6,078 bases of DNA from Bacteroidota bacterium (lineage in GTDB: Bacteria > Bacteroidota > Rhodothermia > Rhodothermales > UBA10348). The stretch's first letter is position 1. Every line of letters begins with the position of its first letter. Shown piece by piece: positions 1-6,078 of the stretch. Position numbers and translations under genes: made by a program. Under the pieces are notes generated by a model. The model was not told the origin of the DNA. It ran no database searches and worked only from the letters and a program-made list of their open reading frames with translations. The stretch is from assembly GCA_004356385.1 (NCBI GenBank), contig SMXL01000091.1:1-6078 (forward strand). Direction: 5' to 3'.

Positions 1-269
1 CCCTTTATTCGCTGCTCGAACTCGTCTTCGCGCCAACCTCCGAATCCCAAATGTGTATGGCAATCGATCAGTCCGGGTACGACAACCTGTCCGTCGGCGC
101 TGAAATGGGGGTCCGCATCCAGGTCGACCGGGATCTCACTCGCGGATCCTACCCACTCAATCGTTTCATTCTCCCAAGCAATGGCCGCGTCGGTTATCGG
201 ATGAATATCGCCTTGGTTGCCGTCCAGCTTGCACGTGTAAAGGGTGGATATGTCAGTGAGAATCGGCAC
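1..269 (-). CDS. hutI: Imidazolonepropionase HutI, N-terminal part (cut by window edge)
   Basis: This is the third step of histidine degradation: it hydrolyses 4-imidazolone-5-propanoate to N-formimino-L-glutamate in the cytoplasm, using a metal-dependent amidohydrolase fold. Only about 89 of the roughly 400 residues usual for the family are present, because the gene runs off the left edge. Visible are the small N-terminal beta domain (about residues 1-60) and then the hallmark 'PGLIDCHTHLGFGG' (about 65-78), whose H71 and H73 are the first two metal ligands. 'EDEFEQRIKG' follows, which is typical of HutI. The start is a GTG at 269, the first usable start codon in this frame. The frame reads upstream into the end of hutH without another start, and the site lies 5 nt past the hutH stop. 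No strong ribosome binding site is visible, so translation is probably coupled to hutH. The identity is clear; only the exact start is less certain. Confidence 0.92.
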   Translation of the reverse strand, partial: MPILTDISTLYTCKLDGNQGDIHPITDAAIAWENETIEWVGSASEIPVDLDADPHFSADGQVVVPGLIDCHTHLGFGGWREDEFEQRIK

Positions 270-274
270 CTTGA

Positions 275-1777
275 CTAGTTCATAGGCCCGATCACGGCCG
301 ATACCTCTTCCTGCAAAGACGCCGACCGAACGATTTCAAGGCACGGCTTCAGATCATCCTGAAACAGGTAATCGGATTCCCGATGAGGAATTCGTTCCCG
401 GATGTAGGCCCAAGCGAGTTCCACGCCTTGTCCCGGCTTCATGGGCAAACGATAGTCGAGCGCCTGGGCGGCGGTTAGCATTTCTATCGCCAAAACGTGT
501 TCGAGATTTTTCATCACCTGCAGCAGCTTGATGGCGCTGATGCTCCCCATGCTGACGTGATCTTCCTGGCCAAGACTGGTGGGAATGGAATCAACGGACG
601 CGGGATGCGCGAGCACTTTGTTCTCCGAGACCAATGCAGCGGCCGTGTACTGCGGAATCATAAATCCCGAATTTAGGCCGGTTTCTTTCATCAGGAGCTC
701 CGGCAACCCGTCGTGTCCTTCCAAGAGCTGATAAATTCGTCGCTCAGAAATACTCGCGAGTTCCGCCAACGCAATCGCCGCATAGTCCAGAACCAGAGCT
801 AGCGGCTGTCCATGAAAATTCCCGGCACTGATCACTTCTCCGGGTTCAAAGACCAACGGATTATCGGTCACCGAATTGATTTCTATTTCGATCACCGATC
901 GCCCATGCTCGAGCGCATCGCGACTCGCACCATGCACCTGGGGAATACACCTGAGACTATACGGGTCCTGGATTTTTCCGCAATCCCGGTGTGACTCAAG
1001 AATCTGACTGTCCGAAAGAAGAAGCCGGATATTATCGGCCACTTTGATTTGTCCCGGATGGGGTCGAATCTCGTGCACGCGTGCGTCGAATGGCTTCAGA
1101 CTACCCTGAAGTGCTTCCAGACTCATGGCCGAGAGAATATCCGCCGTGCGCAACATTTGAAGAGAACGTCCGAAAATAAACGCTCCATACGCCGTCATCA
1201 TCTGGGTTCCGTTGATGAGACTCAGTCCATCTTTGGGCTGCAGTTCAATGGGTTCCAGACCCGCCTCTGCCAACAGATCGGCGGCCGGGATCTCTGCGTC
1301 GTCTTCTCCCCAGATAAAACCGAGTCCGATCAGGGGTAGAGCCAGATGCGCTAGCGGCGCCAGATCGCCTGAAGCACCCACACTCCCGCGGGCCGGAACT
1401 ACGGGAATCCAATTCCGTGCATCGAACTCGAGGAGACGCTCAAACGTTTTCTCGGAAACGCCCGAAAATCCAAGTCCCAAAGCATGGATCTTCAACCGCA
1501 ACATAAGTCGACTGATTTGCCTCGGAACGGGGTCTCCTACCCCCACAGCATGACTCAAGATAAGGTTGCGCTGCAGACGCCTCTGATCTTCCGCCTTGAT
1601 TTTTTTCGAAGCGAGTTTCCCGAAACCCGTATTGACTCCGTACGTCGGGGTTCCGTCGGCGACGGCCGCTTCCAATCGATCCCTGGATTCCCGCACACGC
1701 GAATGATCCTCTCGCAGGTGGTCCAGGCTTTTCTGAAGATCGGTCTCGAGATGTACGACAGTGACAAAATCAGACAT
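275..1777 (-). CDS. hutH: Histidine ammonia-lyase HutH
   Basis: This enzyme converts L-histidine to trans-urocanate and ammonia, the first step of histidine degradation. The 500-residue length is normal for bacterial HutH. The 'GSVGASGDLAPLAH' motif at residues 131-144 contains the A135-S136-G137 triplet that cyclises into the MIO electrophile. Other family marks are 'YGVNTGFG' (46-53, with the catalytic Tyr at 46), 'SHAVGVG' (75-81), 'QDPYSLR' (270-276), 'NSVTDNP' (301-307), 'GNFHGQP' (319-325) and 'SLGQEDHVSMG' (401-411). No key residue is missing. This set fits HutH rather than a phenylalanine or tyrosine ammonia-lyase, although substrate choice within the family rests mainly on the hut neighbours. 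The ATG start lies 11 nt past the hutU stop. The only purine-rich stretch upstream overlaps that stop codon, so coupling to hutU is likely. The TAG stop is 5 nt before hutI. Confidence 0.98.
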   Translation of the reverse strand: MSDFVTVVHLETDLQKSLDHLREDHSRVRESRDRLEAAVADGTPTYGVNTGFGKLASKKIKAEDQRRLQRNLILSHAVGVGDPVPRQISRLMLRLKIHALGLGFSGVSEKTFERLLEFDARNWIPVVPARGSVGASGDLAPLAHLALPLIGLGFIWGEDDAEIPAADLLAEAGLEPIELQPKDGLSLINGTQMMTAYGAFIFGRSLQMLRTADILSAMSLEALQGSLKPFDARVHEIRPHPGQIKVADNIRLLLSDSQILESHRDCGKIQDPYSLRCIPQVHGASRDALEHGRSVIEIEINSVTDNPLVFEPGEVISAGNFHGQPLALVLDYAAIALAELASISERRIYQLLEGHDGLPELLMKETGLNSGFMIPQYTAAALVSENKVLAHPASVDSIPTSLGQEDHVSMGSISAIKLLQVMKNLEHVLAIEMLTAAQALDYRLPMKPGQGVELAWAYIRERIPHRESDYLFQDDLKPCLEIVRSASLQEEVSAVIGPMN

Positions 1778-1788
1778 GCAGGTTGGCT

Positions 1789-3456
1789 TTATCCGTTGAT
1801 CATGGGAAGATCGACACCTCGCTCGTTGGCGGTCTCAACGGCAGTTCCATATCCCGCATCGGCGTGTCGCATGACTCCGGTCCCGGGATCAGCCGTCAAA
1901 ACCCGGTTGAGCCGTCGGTCCGCCATTTCTGTTCCGTCTGCGACACAGACCATGCCGGAATGGATCGAATATCCAATTCCGACACCCCCACCGTGATGCA
2001 ACGATACCCAGCTGGCTCCACAAGCGGTATTGAGCATCGCATTGAGCAGCGGCCAGTCGGCAATCGCATCGGAGCCATCCATCATGCCTTCCGTTTCTCT
2101 GTTGGGAGAGGCGACGGAGCCGCTGTCGAGATGATCCCGGCCGATGACCAGTGGCGCCTGAACGCGACCGGTCTTCACGAGCCAGTTGAATTTTTCTCCC
2201 ATTTTGGCTCGTTCTCCGTACTCCAGCCAGCAGATCCGCGCAGGCACTCCTTGAAACTGCACCTTCTCCCTTGCTTTCGAAATCCACCGGGCAAGCGCTT
2301 CGTTTTCTGGAAAAGTCTCCAATATGGCGTCGTCGGTTACGGCTATATCCTCAGGAGCCCCTGAAAGCGCGGCCCAACGAAACGGTCCCGACCCCTTGCA
2401 GAACAAAGGCCTGATAAACTCGAGTACGAAGCCGGGAATATCGAACGCCTCTTTCATTCCCCTGTGATCCGAAACCTGTCCACGCAGATTGTTACCATAA
2501 TCAAACGTGACGGCGCCTCGACGTTTCATCTCAAGCATGGCTTCGACGTGAATCTGCATGGAATCCAGGACGGCCTCTTCGTAGCTCGCGGGATCGTTTT
2601 CTCGGAGGGCAGCGGCCTCGGTCAAGGTATATCCCGCAGGGATGTATCCGAGCAAAAGGTCGTGCGCTGACGTCTGATCCGTGAGCACATCGGGTGTGAG
2701 GTCCCGACGAACCAGTTCGGGTAGGACTTCGGCAATATTTCCGAGCAGGCCGACGGACAACGGTTCCGACCGTGCGCGGGCATCCTCGATCATTTTCAGT
2801 GCATCGTCCAGATTCTCTGCAGCCACATCGCAGTAACCGGTTTCTACTCTCCGCTGAATTCGATCAGGGTCCACCTCGACGGTCAGACATAGGCCGTCGT
2901 TCATGGTTGCCGCCAGTGGTTGGGCGCCTCCCATGCCCCCGAGCCCTGCAGTTACAACCAACCGATTCTTGAGAGACCCACCGAAGTACTTTCGGGCGCA
3001 TTCGGCGAATGTCTCGTACGTGCCCTGCAAAATCCCCTGCGTTCCAATGTAGATCCACGAACCCGCGGTCATCTGACCGTACATGGTCAACCCCATCGCG
3101 TCAAGACGTCTGAATTCGTCCCAGTTTCCCCACTTGGGGACGAGATGAGCGTTGGCAATCAGAACTCTGGGTGCCTCCTCGTGAGTTCTGAAAACACCGA
3201 CGGGTTTCCCACTCTGTACAAGAAGGGTTTCGTCGTGATCGAGGCGCTTGAGGGTTTCGATAATCCGGTGGTAGCTCGCCCAATCCCGCGCAGCCTTTCC
3301 ACCCCCGCCGTATACGATGAGGTCCTCGGGATGCTCGGCAACAGCCGGATCCAGATTGTTCATCAGCATCCGCATGGCAGCCTCCTGGTGCCATCCTTTG
3401 CAACTGAGCGTTGTACCGATCGGGGCCTTGATCGGGGTGTAGGCTTCTACATCCAT
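1789..3456 (-). CDS. hutU: Urocanate hydratase (urocanase) HutU
   Basis: This enzyme adds water to urocanate to give 4-imidazolone-5-propanoate, the second step of histidine degradation. It is a cytoplasmic homodimer that uses tightly bound NAD+ as an electrophile. The 555-residue length matches the family. Visible in order are the N-terminal '[19 protein letters not shown]' block (17-35), '[11 protein letters not shown]' (49-59), '[10 protein letters not shown]' (171-180) in the NAD-binding domain, '[12 protein letters not shown]' (355-366), and the urocanase signature '[10 protein letters not shown]' (401-410). C409 matches the active-site cysteine known as Cys410 in Pseudomonas putida. The signature carries Val where Leu is usual (FQGLP), a conservative change. 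'[15 protein letters not shown]' (487-501) is also typical. The ATG start gives the expected N-terminus. Only a poor ribosome binding site precedes it, and 40 nt separate it from ald upstream. The gene comes before hutH in the transcript although it acts after it. Confidence 0.98.
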   Translation of the reverse strand: MDVEAYTPIKAPIGTTLSCKGWHQEAAMRMLMNNLDPAVAEHPEDLIVYGGGGKAARDWASYHRIIETLKRLDHDETLLVQSGKPVGVFRTHEEAPRVLIANAHLVPKWGNWDEFRRLDAMGLTMYGQMTAGSWIYIGTQGILQGTYETFAECARKYFGGSLKNRLVVTAGLGGMGGAQPLAATMNDGLCLTVEVDPDRIQRRVETGYCDVAAENLDDALKMIEDARARSEPLSVGLLGNIAEVLPELVRRDLTPDVLTDQTSAHDLLLGYIPAGYTLTEAAALRENDPASYEEAVLDSMQIHVEAMLEMKRRGAVTFDYGNNLRGQVSDHRGMKEAFDIPGFVLEFIRPLFCKGSGPFRWAALSGAPEDIAVTDDAILETFPENEALARWISKAREKVQFQGVPARICWLEYGERAKMGEKFNWLVKTGRVQAPLVIGRDHLDSGSVASPNRETEGMMDGSDAIADWPLLNAMLNTACGASWVSLHHGGGVGIGYSIHSGMVCVADGTEMADRRLNRVLTADPGTGVMRHADAGYGTAVETANERGVDLPMING

Positions 3457-3468
3457 GGGGACTCGTTA

Positions 3469-3479
3469 AGATCCGATCT
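3469..3479. repeat. Short perfect palindrome in the ald-hutU gap
   Basis: AGATC-C-GATCT is a 5-bp perfect inverted repeat around one central base, in the 40-nt gap just upstream of hutU. The flanks add partial symmetry (TTA on the left, TAA on the right). The centre is too tight for an RNA hairpin, so if it does anything it would be a protein-binding site, for example for a hut regulator. It does not match the HutC operator as I remember it. It could be chance. Confidence 0.25.
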
Positions 3480-3496
3480 AAAAATTTCCGATTCGA

Positions 3497-4717
3497 TTAT
3501 ATACCACTGGCGATCAATAACTCAATGTCTCGGTGGGGCATTCCAAACATGGTTGCCAGACTTTTCTTCGTCAAGTGACGGCGATAAACATAGGCGCCGT
3601 TTCTAAGTCCGACATCTGTCCAGAGCGCTTCGTTGATCGATCCCATGTCACCAATTTTTATCAAATACGGCACGAGAACGTTCGTTAGCGCATACGTGGC
3701 CGTTCGAGCTGCGTTCGAGGGCATGTTGGGGATGCAATAGTGGATCACGCCGAATTTTTTGAAAGCCGGTTCTGAATGCGTTGTGGGTTTGCTGGTCTCG
3801 ATACAACCGCCCTGATCTATTACCGCGTCTACGATAACCGAGCCGTCTCGCATGCTGGCCACCATATCCTTACTCACCATGATGGGCGCGCGCTGACCGG
3901 CTGTCATCATCGCGCCGATCAGAACGTCGGCCGTCAGAACCGCGTGTCTGATGTATTGTTCGGTCGCCATGGCGGTCGTAATCCGACGATCCAGATAATG
4001 CTCCAAGGCCCGCAATGCGCCAAGATCGCGGTCGAGAACGATGACGTGAGCACCGAAGCCCAGCGCGGTTCGGGCAGCCCATTCGCCTACCACCCCGGCG
4101 CCCAGAATAACCACGTTCGAGGGCGGAACACCTGAAATTCCACCCAACATCACCCCTTTGCCCCCCTCCGCGCTTTCGAGATAACGGGCAGCAATTTGAA
4201 CCGCCATCGAGCCCATGATTTCATGCATCATTCGTACGATGGGAAGGGACCCATCTGAGTCCCGGATAAATTCGAATCCGATTCCCGTGATGCCCAGATC
4301 CATCAGTCTATTCAAAAAATCAGGCGTCGTCTCCCCCAGATGGAGAGCGGAGATCAAAATCTGCTTTTCCTGCAGCAACTTCAGCTCGTCTGCGGAAGGT
4401 GGACCGACCTTGACAACGAGTTCACATCCAGCGTACAAGGTCGCTGCATCCGATTCGACTTGGGCGCCGGCGTCCGCATACTCAGTGTCGGAAAAATGAG
4501 CCGCGTCTCCTGCTCCCGCGCCCACGATAACGTCGTGACCGTTGGTAACCAGCGTATTGACTCCGGCGGGTGAGAGCGCGACGCGACGCTCTTCGTTGGA
4601 TACCTCTTTGGGAATAGCGATTCGAATGACGCGGTGCTTCTCACCGACCTTGATCTTTTTCTCCATCGTGAGAAGTCCGTGCTCGATGCTCAGGCCCTGT
4701 AAGGACGGTACCTCCAT
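3497..4717 (-). CDS. ald: Alanine dehydrogenase / PNT-family protein, long form
   Basis: The family enzyme interconverts L-alanine and pyruvate with NAD(H), releasing or fixing ammonia. The 406 residues exceed the roughly 370 of classical Ald: about 30 residues precede 'IRIAIPKEVSNEERRVALSP' (31-50), and a tail of about 45 follows the last shared block. The N-terminal catalytic domain has R45 (Arg15 in Mycobacterium tuberculosis Ald) and 'SALHLGE' with H126 (His96). The Rossmann domain has 'GAGVVGEWAARTALG' (206-220) and D229, which should contact the NAD ribose. 'VIDQGGCIETSKPTTH' (299-314) contains D301, matching Asp270. One expected residue is absent: Lys75 of the M. tuberculosis enzyme aligns without gaps to G105. 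Proton-translocating transhydrogenase alpha subunits share the fold but lack this histidine, so Ald remains the best call. The ATG start has a GGAG site 7 nt upstream. Its place ahead of hutU suggests co-transcription. Confidence 0.85.
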   Translation of the reverse strand: MEVPSLQGLSIEHGLLTMEKKIKVGEKHRVIRIAIPKEVSNEERRVALSPAGVNTLVTNGHDVIVGAGAGDAAHFSDTEYADAGAQVESDAATLYAGCELVVKVGPPSADELKLLQEKQILISALHLGETTPDFLNRLMDLGITGIGFEFIRDSDGSLPIVRMMHEIMGSMAVQIAARYLESAEGGKGVMLGGISGVPPSNVVILGAGVVGEWAARTALGFGAHVIVLDRDLGALRALEHYLDRRITTAMATEQYIRHAVLTADVLIGAMMTAGQRAPIMVSKDMVASMRDGSVIVDAVIDQGGCIETSKPTTHSEPAFKKFGVIHYCIPNMPSNAARTATYALTNVLVPYLIKIGDMGSINEALWTDVGLRNGAYVYRRHLTKKSLATMFGMPHRDIELLIASGI

Positions 4718-4724
4718 GCTGCGT

Positions 4725-4728
4725 CTCC
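4725..4728 (-). promoter_or_regulatory. Ribosome binding site of the ald-like gene
   Basis: GGAG on the minus strand lies 7 nt before the ATG at 4717. It is the clearest Shine-Dalgarno match among the hut-side genes and supports the long 406-residue start rather than a later one. Confidence 0.55.
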
Positions 4729-4744
4729 GGTCCGAATATGAAGT

Positions 4745-4777
4745 GGGTTAAATCAAAGAAATGTACTGCTTTGACCC
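4745..4777. repeat. Inverted repeat between the methyltransferase gene and ald
   Basis: TCAAAG (4753-4758) and CTTTGA (4769-4774) are perfect complements around a 10-nt loop. GGG (4745-4747) and CCC (4775-4777) could extend the stem past a 5-nt bulge. On the minus strand it lies about 18 nt after the methyltransferase stop and about 27 nt before the ald start. No T-run follows the stem on that strand, so it is not a standard intrinsic terminator. It could be a weak terminator, a leader structure or an operator for the ald-hut operon. I see no convincing promoter in the 78-nt gap, although one is expected there if the operon is separately controlled. Confidence 0.35.
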
Positions 4778-4795
4778 GAAAGAAACTGAGGAGAA

Positions 4796-5599
4796 TCAAC
4801 CGGACTGGCGCACCCAGTTTGATATCACAAGGGCACCGGCAACCGCTGCATTGAGTGATTCTGTAGCGCGTTGGATTGGCGGAACATCGGACTGGTCAGC
4901 CCGAGCCTGCGCACGCGACGGGACGTGTATTCGCTCTGAGAGGAAAGGCTCCAGGTCTTCTGAAATACCATGCGCCTCGCTTCCAATGATCAGGACGGAA
5001 GGAAAAGTCGGGGTCCATTCGTCAACCGCTACACCGTTGAGATCGGCGGCGTATATGCTCGTATTTTTCTCTGTCGATGCCAAAAACCACTTGGCCAGAT
5101 CATCCGTACGAGCAAGTTTCACATCCCAGATTCCACCCATGCTCGCGCGGACTACTTTCGGATTGAAAAAGTCGGCAGTTTTTGGACCTGCCAGTACCCC
5201 ATCTACACCGAACCAGGCGGCGGTTCGTAGCAACGTACCGACGTTTCCCGGATCCTGGATCCCATCCAACACCAAAATGCGTTGCTGACCAAGCAATGCT
5301 ATTGCATCCGATAGTGGCCGGGAAACCACAAGTAAAATGCCTTGCGAATTCTGTACGTCCGAGATCTTCGCCATTTCCTTGTCTTTAAGGGTGACCGCGA
5401 CTCCCCCCAAAGACTCCGCGAGACCTTCTCGCTCGGCTGAACTCGTGGCGCCTGTCGATATCAGGAAGTTGACCGGCGCTCCTGAGGCCAAAGCCGCGTC
5501 GACAGACCGAAATCCCTCAACCAGAAAGGCGTCGTGCAGCTCCCGGTTTTTTCGCCGGGTTAATGATGCAATCTCGTTCTTCTGTTTTTCCGTAAGCAC
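4796..5599 (-). CDS. TrmH/SpoU-family RNA 2'-O-methyltransferase
   Basis: Enzymes of this family use S-adenosylmethionine to methylate a ribose 2'-OH in rRNA or tRNA, through a dimeric trefoil-knot (SPOUT) fold. With a GTG start at 5599 the protein has 267 residues. An N-terminal substrate-binding domain starts with 'LTEKQKNEI' and 'RRKNRELHDAFLVEG'. Motif 1 is 'LDGIQDPGNVGTLLRTAAWF' (about 111-130), with the conserved Asn and catalytic-type Arg. Motif 2 is 'VLIIGSEAHGIS' (about 202-213). Motif 3 ends in 'TESLNAAVAGALV' (about 246-258). About 14 residues that I do not expect in this family separate the 'VP' of motif 3 from 'ESLN'. An upstream ATG at 5755 would add 52 residues rich in Arg, Gly and Gln that resemble no domain. 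It has a good AGGAG site but overlaps the divergent secreted-protein gene. I prefer 5599 because family proteins begin at this point. The exact RNA target cannot be told from sequence. Confidence 0.88.
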   Translation of the reverse strand: MLTEKQKNEIASLTRRKNRELHDAFLVEGFRSVDAALASGAPVNFLISTGATSSAEREGLAESLGGVAVTLKDKEMAKISDVQNSQGILLVVSRPLSDAIALLGQQRILVLDGIQDPGNVGTLLRTAAWFGVDGVLAGPKTADFFNPKVVRASMGGIWDVKLARTDDLAKWFLASTEKNTSIYAADLNGVAVDEWTPTFPSVLIIGSEAHGISEDLEPFLSERIHVPSRAQARADQSDVPPIQRATESLNAAVAGALVISNWVRQSG

Positions 5600-5753
5600 A
5601 ACTGGGACCTGGTCGGTTTTCTTCTGAATTGAAAATAGGGTTGCGACCCTACTGGCGCGCAGCGAATTCCGTTGACCTTCAACCCCGCCCTTCGGATCTT
5701 GCCACCGGCACCCTCCTGGCATTTCCCTGGGACTCTTCATCGTGCGCTCTTTC
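5600..5753. promoter_or_regulatory. Probable divergent intergenic region
   Basis: If the methyltransferase starts at 5599, these 154 nt separate it from the secreted-protein gene and should hold both promoters. For the plus strand, TTGACC (5672-5677), a 17-nt spacer and GATCTT (5695-5700) form a possible but weak sigma-70-type promoter with only three of six -10 bases matching. I found no good match for the minus strand. If Bacteroidota-type promoters are used, the sigma-70 reading would not apply. An inverted repeat lies near the minus-strand gene end. Confidence 0.35.
5636..5651. repeat. Perfect 6-bp inverted repeat upstream of the methyltransferase gene
   Basis: TAGGGT-TGCG-ACCCTA on the plus strand is perfectly self-complementary apart from the 4-nt loop. 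On the minus strand the stem is followed directly by TTTTC and lies about 36 nt before the GTG at 5599. There it could act as a leader hairpin or weak attenuator. It could also be a protein-binding site for divergent control. The stem is short, so its strength as a terminator is doubtful. Confidence 0.4.
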
Positions 5754-6078
5754 ATGAAATATCTCCTGACTATTGGACTTTTTGTACTGACAGGTGTCGG
5801 GGCGCAGGCTCAGTCCTCGCACATGCAGCAACTCCAAACCGCTGGAATTGAGTGTATTGGAGATGTTTTGGCGAATGTGGATTCGTTTGAATTGGACGCT
5901 GACACACGCGCTCCCTATTTACGGCCGGCCCTTGTCGCGAATTGGAAAGACGAGGGACATACTGTTTACGCAGCCGACTCGACCACGGCGGGTCTGAAGC
6001 TACCTCGATTTCAGTACAGAATTGACGATGTTCGGATTGGCGTTCGAAGCCTCGGTTCAGGATCGGTCGAACGAACGG
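5754..6078 (+). CDS. Secreted protein of unknown function, N-terminal part (cut by window edge)
   Basis: I do not recognise this gene. It is open from the ATG at 5754 to the right edge, giving 108 residues with no stop. The N-terminus is a textbook signal peptide: M-K-Y, a hydrophobic core 'LLTIGLFVLTGVG' (4-16), then 'AQA|Q' with probable cleavage after A19. No cysteine sits at the cleavage site, so it is not a lipoprotein. The protein should therefore enter the periplasm, the outer membrane or the medium. Mature residues 24-43 look like an amphipathic helix. After that come 'YLRPALVANWKDEGHTVYAA' (55-74) and 'LPRFQYRIDDVRIGV' (83-97), whose alternating pattern suggests beta strands. There is one cysteine (C34) and no enzyme motif that I can name. 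No Shine-Dalgarno sequence precedes the ATG. The gene diverges from the methyltransferase, which gives no clue to its role. Confidence 0.75.
   Translation, partial: MKYLLTIGLFVLTGVGAQAQSSHMQQLQTAGIECIGDVLANVDSFELDADTRAPYLRPALVANWKDEGHTVYAADSTTAGLKLPRFQYRIDDVRIGVRSLGSGSVERT
5763..5767 (-). promoter_or_regulatory. Shine-Dalgarno-like site for an alternative methyltransferase start
   Basis: AGGAG on the minus strand lies 7 nt before an ATG at 5755 that is in frame with the methyltransferase. It is a textbook match. However, on the plus strand the same bases encode Leu-Leu in the signal peptide of the secreted protein, so the match may come from that coding constraint rather than from ribosome binding. 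Confidence 0.3.

Noticed and set aside
51..278. A plus-strand open frame at the left edge
   Set aside because: The minus strand here encodes the HutI N-terminus with its metal-binding HTH motif, so the plus frame is a shadow.
1783..2364. A 193-codon open frame on the plus strand opposite hutU
   Set aside because: It lies antisense to strongly conserved urocanase sequence, and its translation shows no recognisable domain. It is best explained as a shadow of the hutU codon pattern.
2920..3606. A 228-codon open frame on the plus strand across the hutU start and the end of ald
   Set aside because: It is antisense to two well-supported genes and its product looks like no protein family.
4745..4777. 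Intrinsic terminator of the methyltransferase gene
   Set aside because: The stem is bulged and no T-run follows on the minus strand. It is kept only as an inverted repeat of unknown role.
4850..4930. A possible frameshift in the methyltransferase explaining the odd motif 3
   Set aside because: The frame stays open and returns to the conserved 'ESLNAAVAG' in the same frame, so an in-frame insertion fits better.
4761..5288. A 175-codon plus-strand open frame starting in the ald-methyltransferase gap
   Set aside because: Most of it is antisense to the conserved methyltransferase domain, and the product is Ser/Arg-rich without a known motif.
1..6078. tRNA or rRNA genes, CRISPR arrays, insertion sequences or a defence system
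   Set aside because: No tRNA-like or rRNA-like sequence, regular repeats, transposase or defence gene was seen. Nearly all the DNA is taken up by six housekeeping-type or metabolic genes.

Overview
The window is gene-dense bacterial DNA with a moderately high G+C content. By eye it looks chromosomal and metabolic, with no mobile elements, phage genes, RNA genes or CRISPR repeats. The best lineage clue is the long form of the alanine dehydrogenase-like protein. It has about 30 extra residues at the N-terminus and a C-terminal extension ending in a block like 'RNGAYVYRRHLTKKSLA', the form I associate with Bacteroidota and relatives such as Rhodothermota and Balneolota. The secreted protein's AQA|Q signal-peptide end and the mostly weak Shine-Dalgarno sites agree with this. 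The assignment is an inference.

The left four fifths (1-4717) is a minus-strand run that reads right to left: an alanine dehydrogenase/transhydrogenase-family gene (ald), hutU, hutH and hutI, with hutI cut by the window's left edge. The gaps are 40, 11 and 5 nt, which suggests one operon. HutH deaminates histidine to urocanate, HutU hydrates urocanate to imidazolonepropionate, and HutI opens the ring to formiminoglutamate. The last step (hutG, hutF or a formiminotransferase) is not in the window and would lie to the left if present. The Ald-like protein would link alanine, pyruvate and ammonia, but it lacks the substrate lysine of well-studied alanine dehydrogenases, so its role is less sure than the hut genes.

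Right of ald, after a 78-nt gap holding an inverted repeat, is a minus-strand TrmH/SpoU-family RNA methyltransferase. It carries an unusual insertion in its last conserved motif. Its start is ambiguous. A GTG at 5599 fits the family length, while an ATG at 5755 has the better ribosome binding site but overlaps the next gene.

From 5754 to the right edge a plus-strand gene begins, diverging from the methyltransferase. It encodes a secreted protein with a clear signal peptide that I do not recognise. The stretch between (5600-5753) probably holds the divergent promoters and has a perfect 6-bp inverted repeat.

I found no clear sign of an undescribed system. The region is mostly a standard histidine-degradation locus. 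The points worth a second look are the Ald active-site change, the methyltransferase insertion, the 5754/5755 start conflict and three small inverted repeats between genes.
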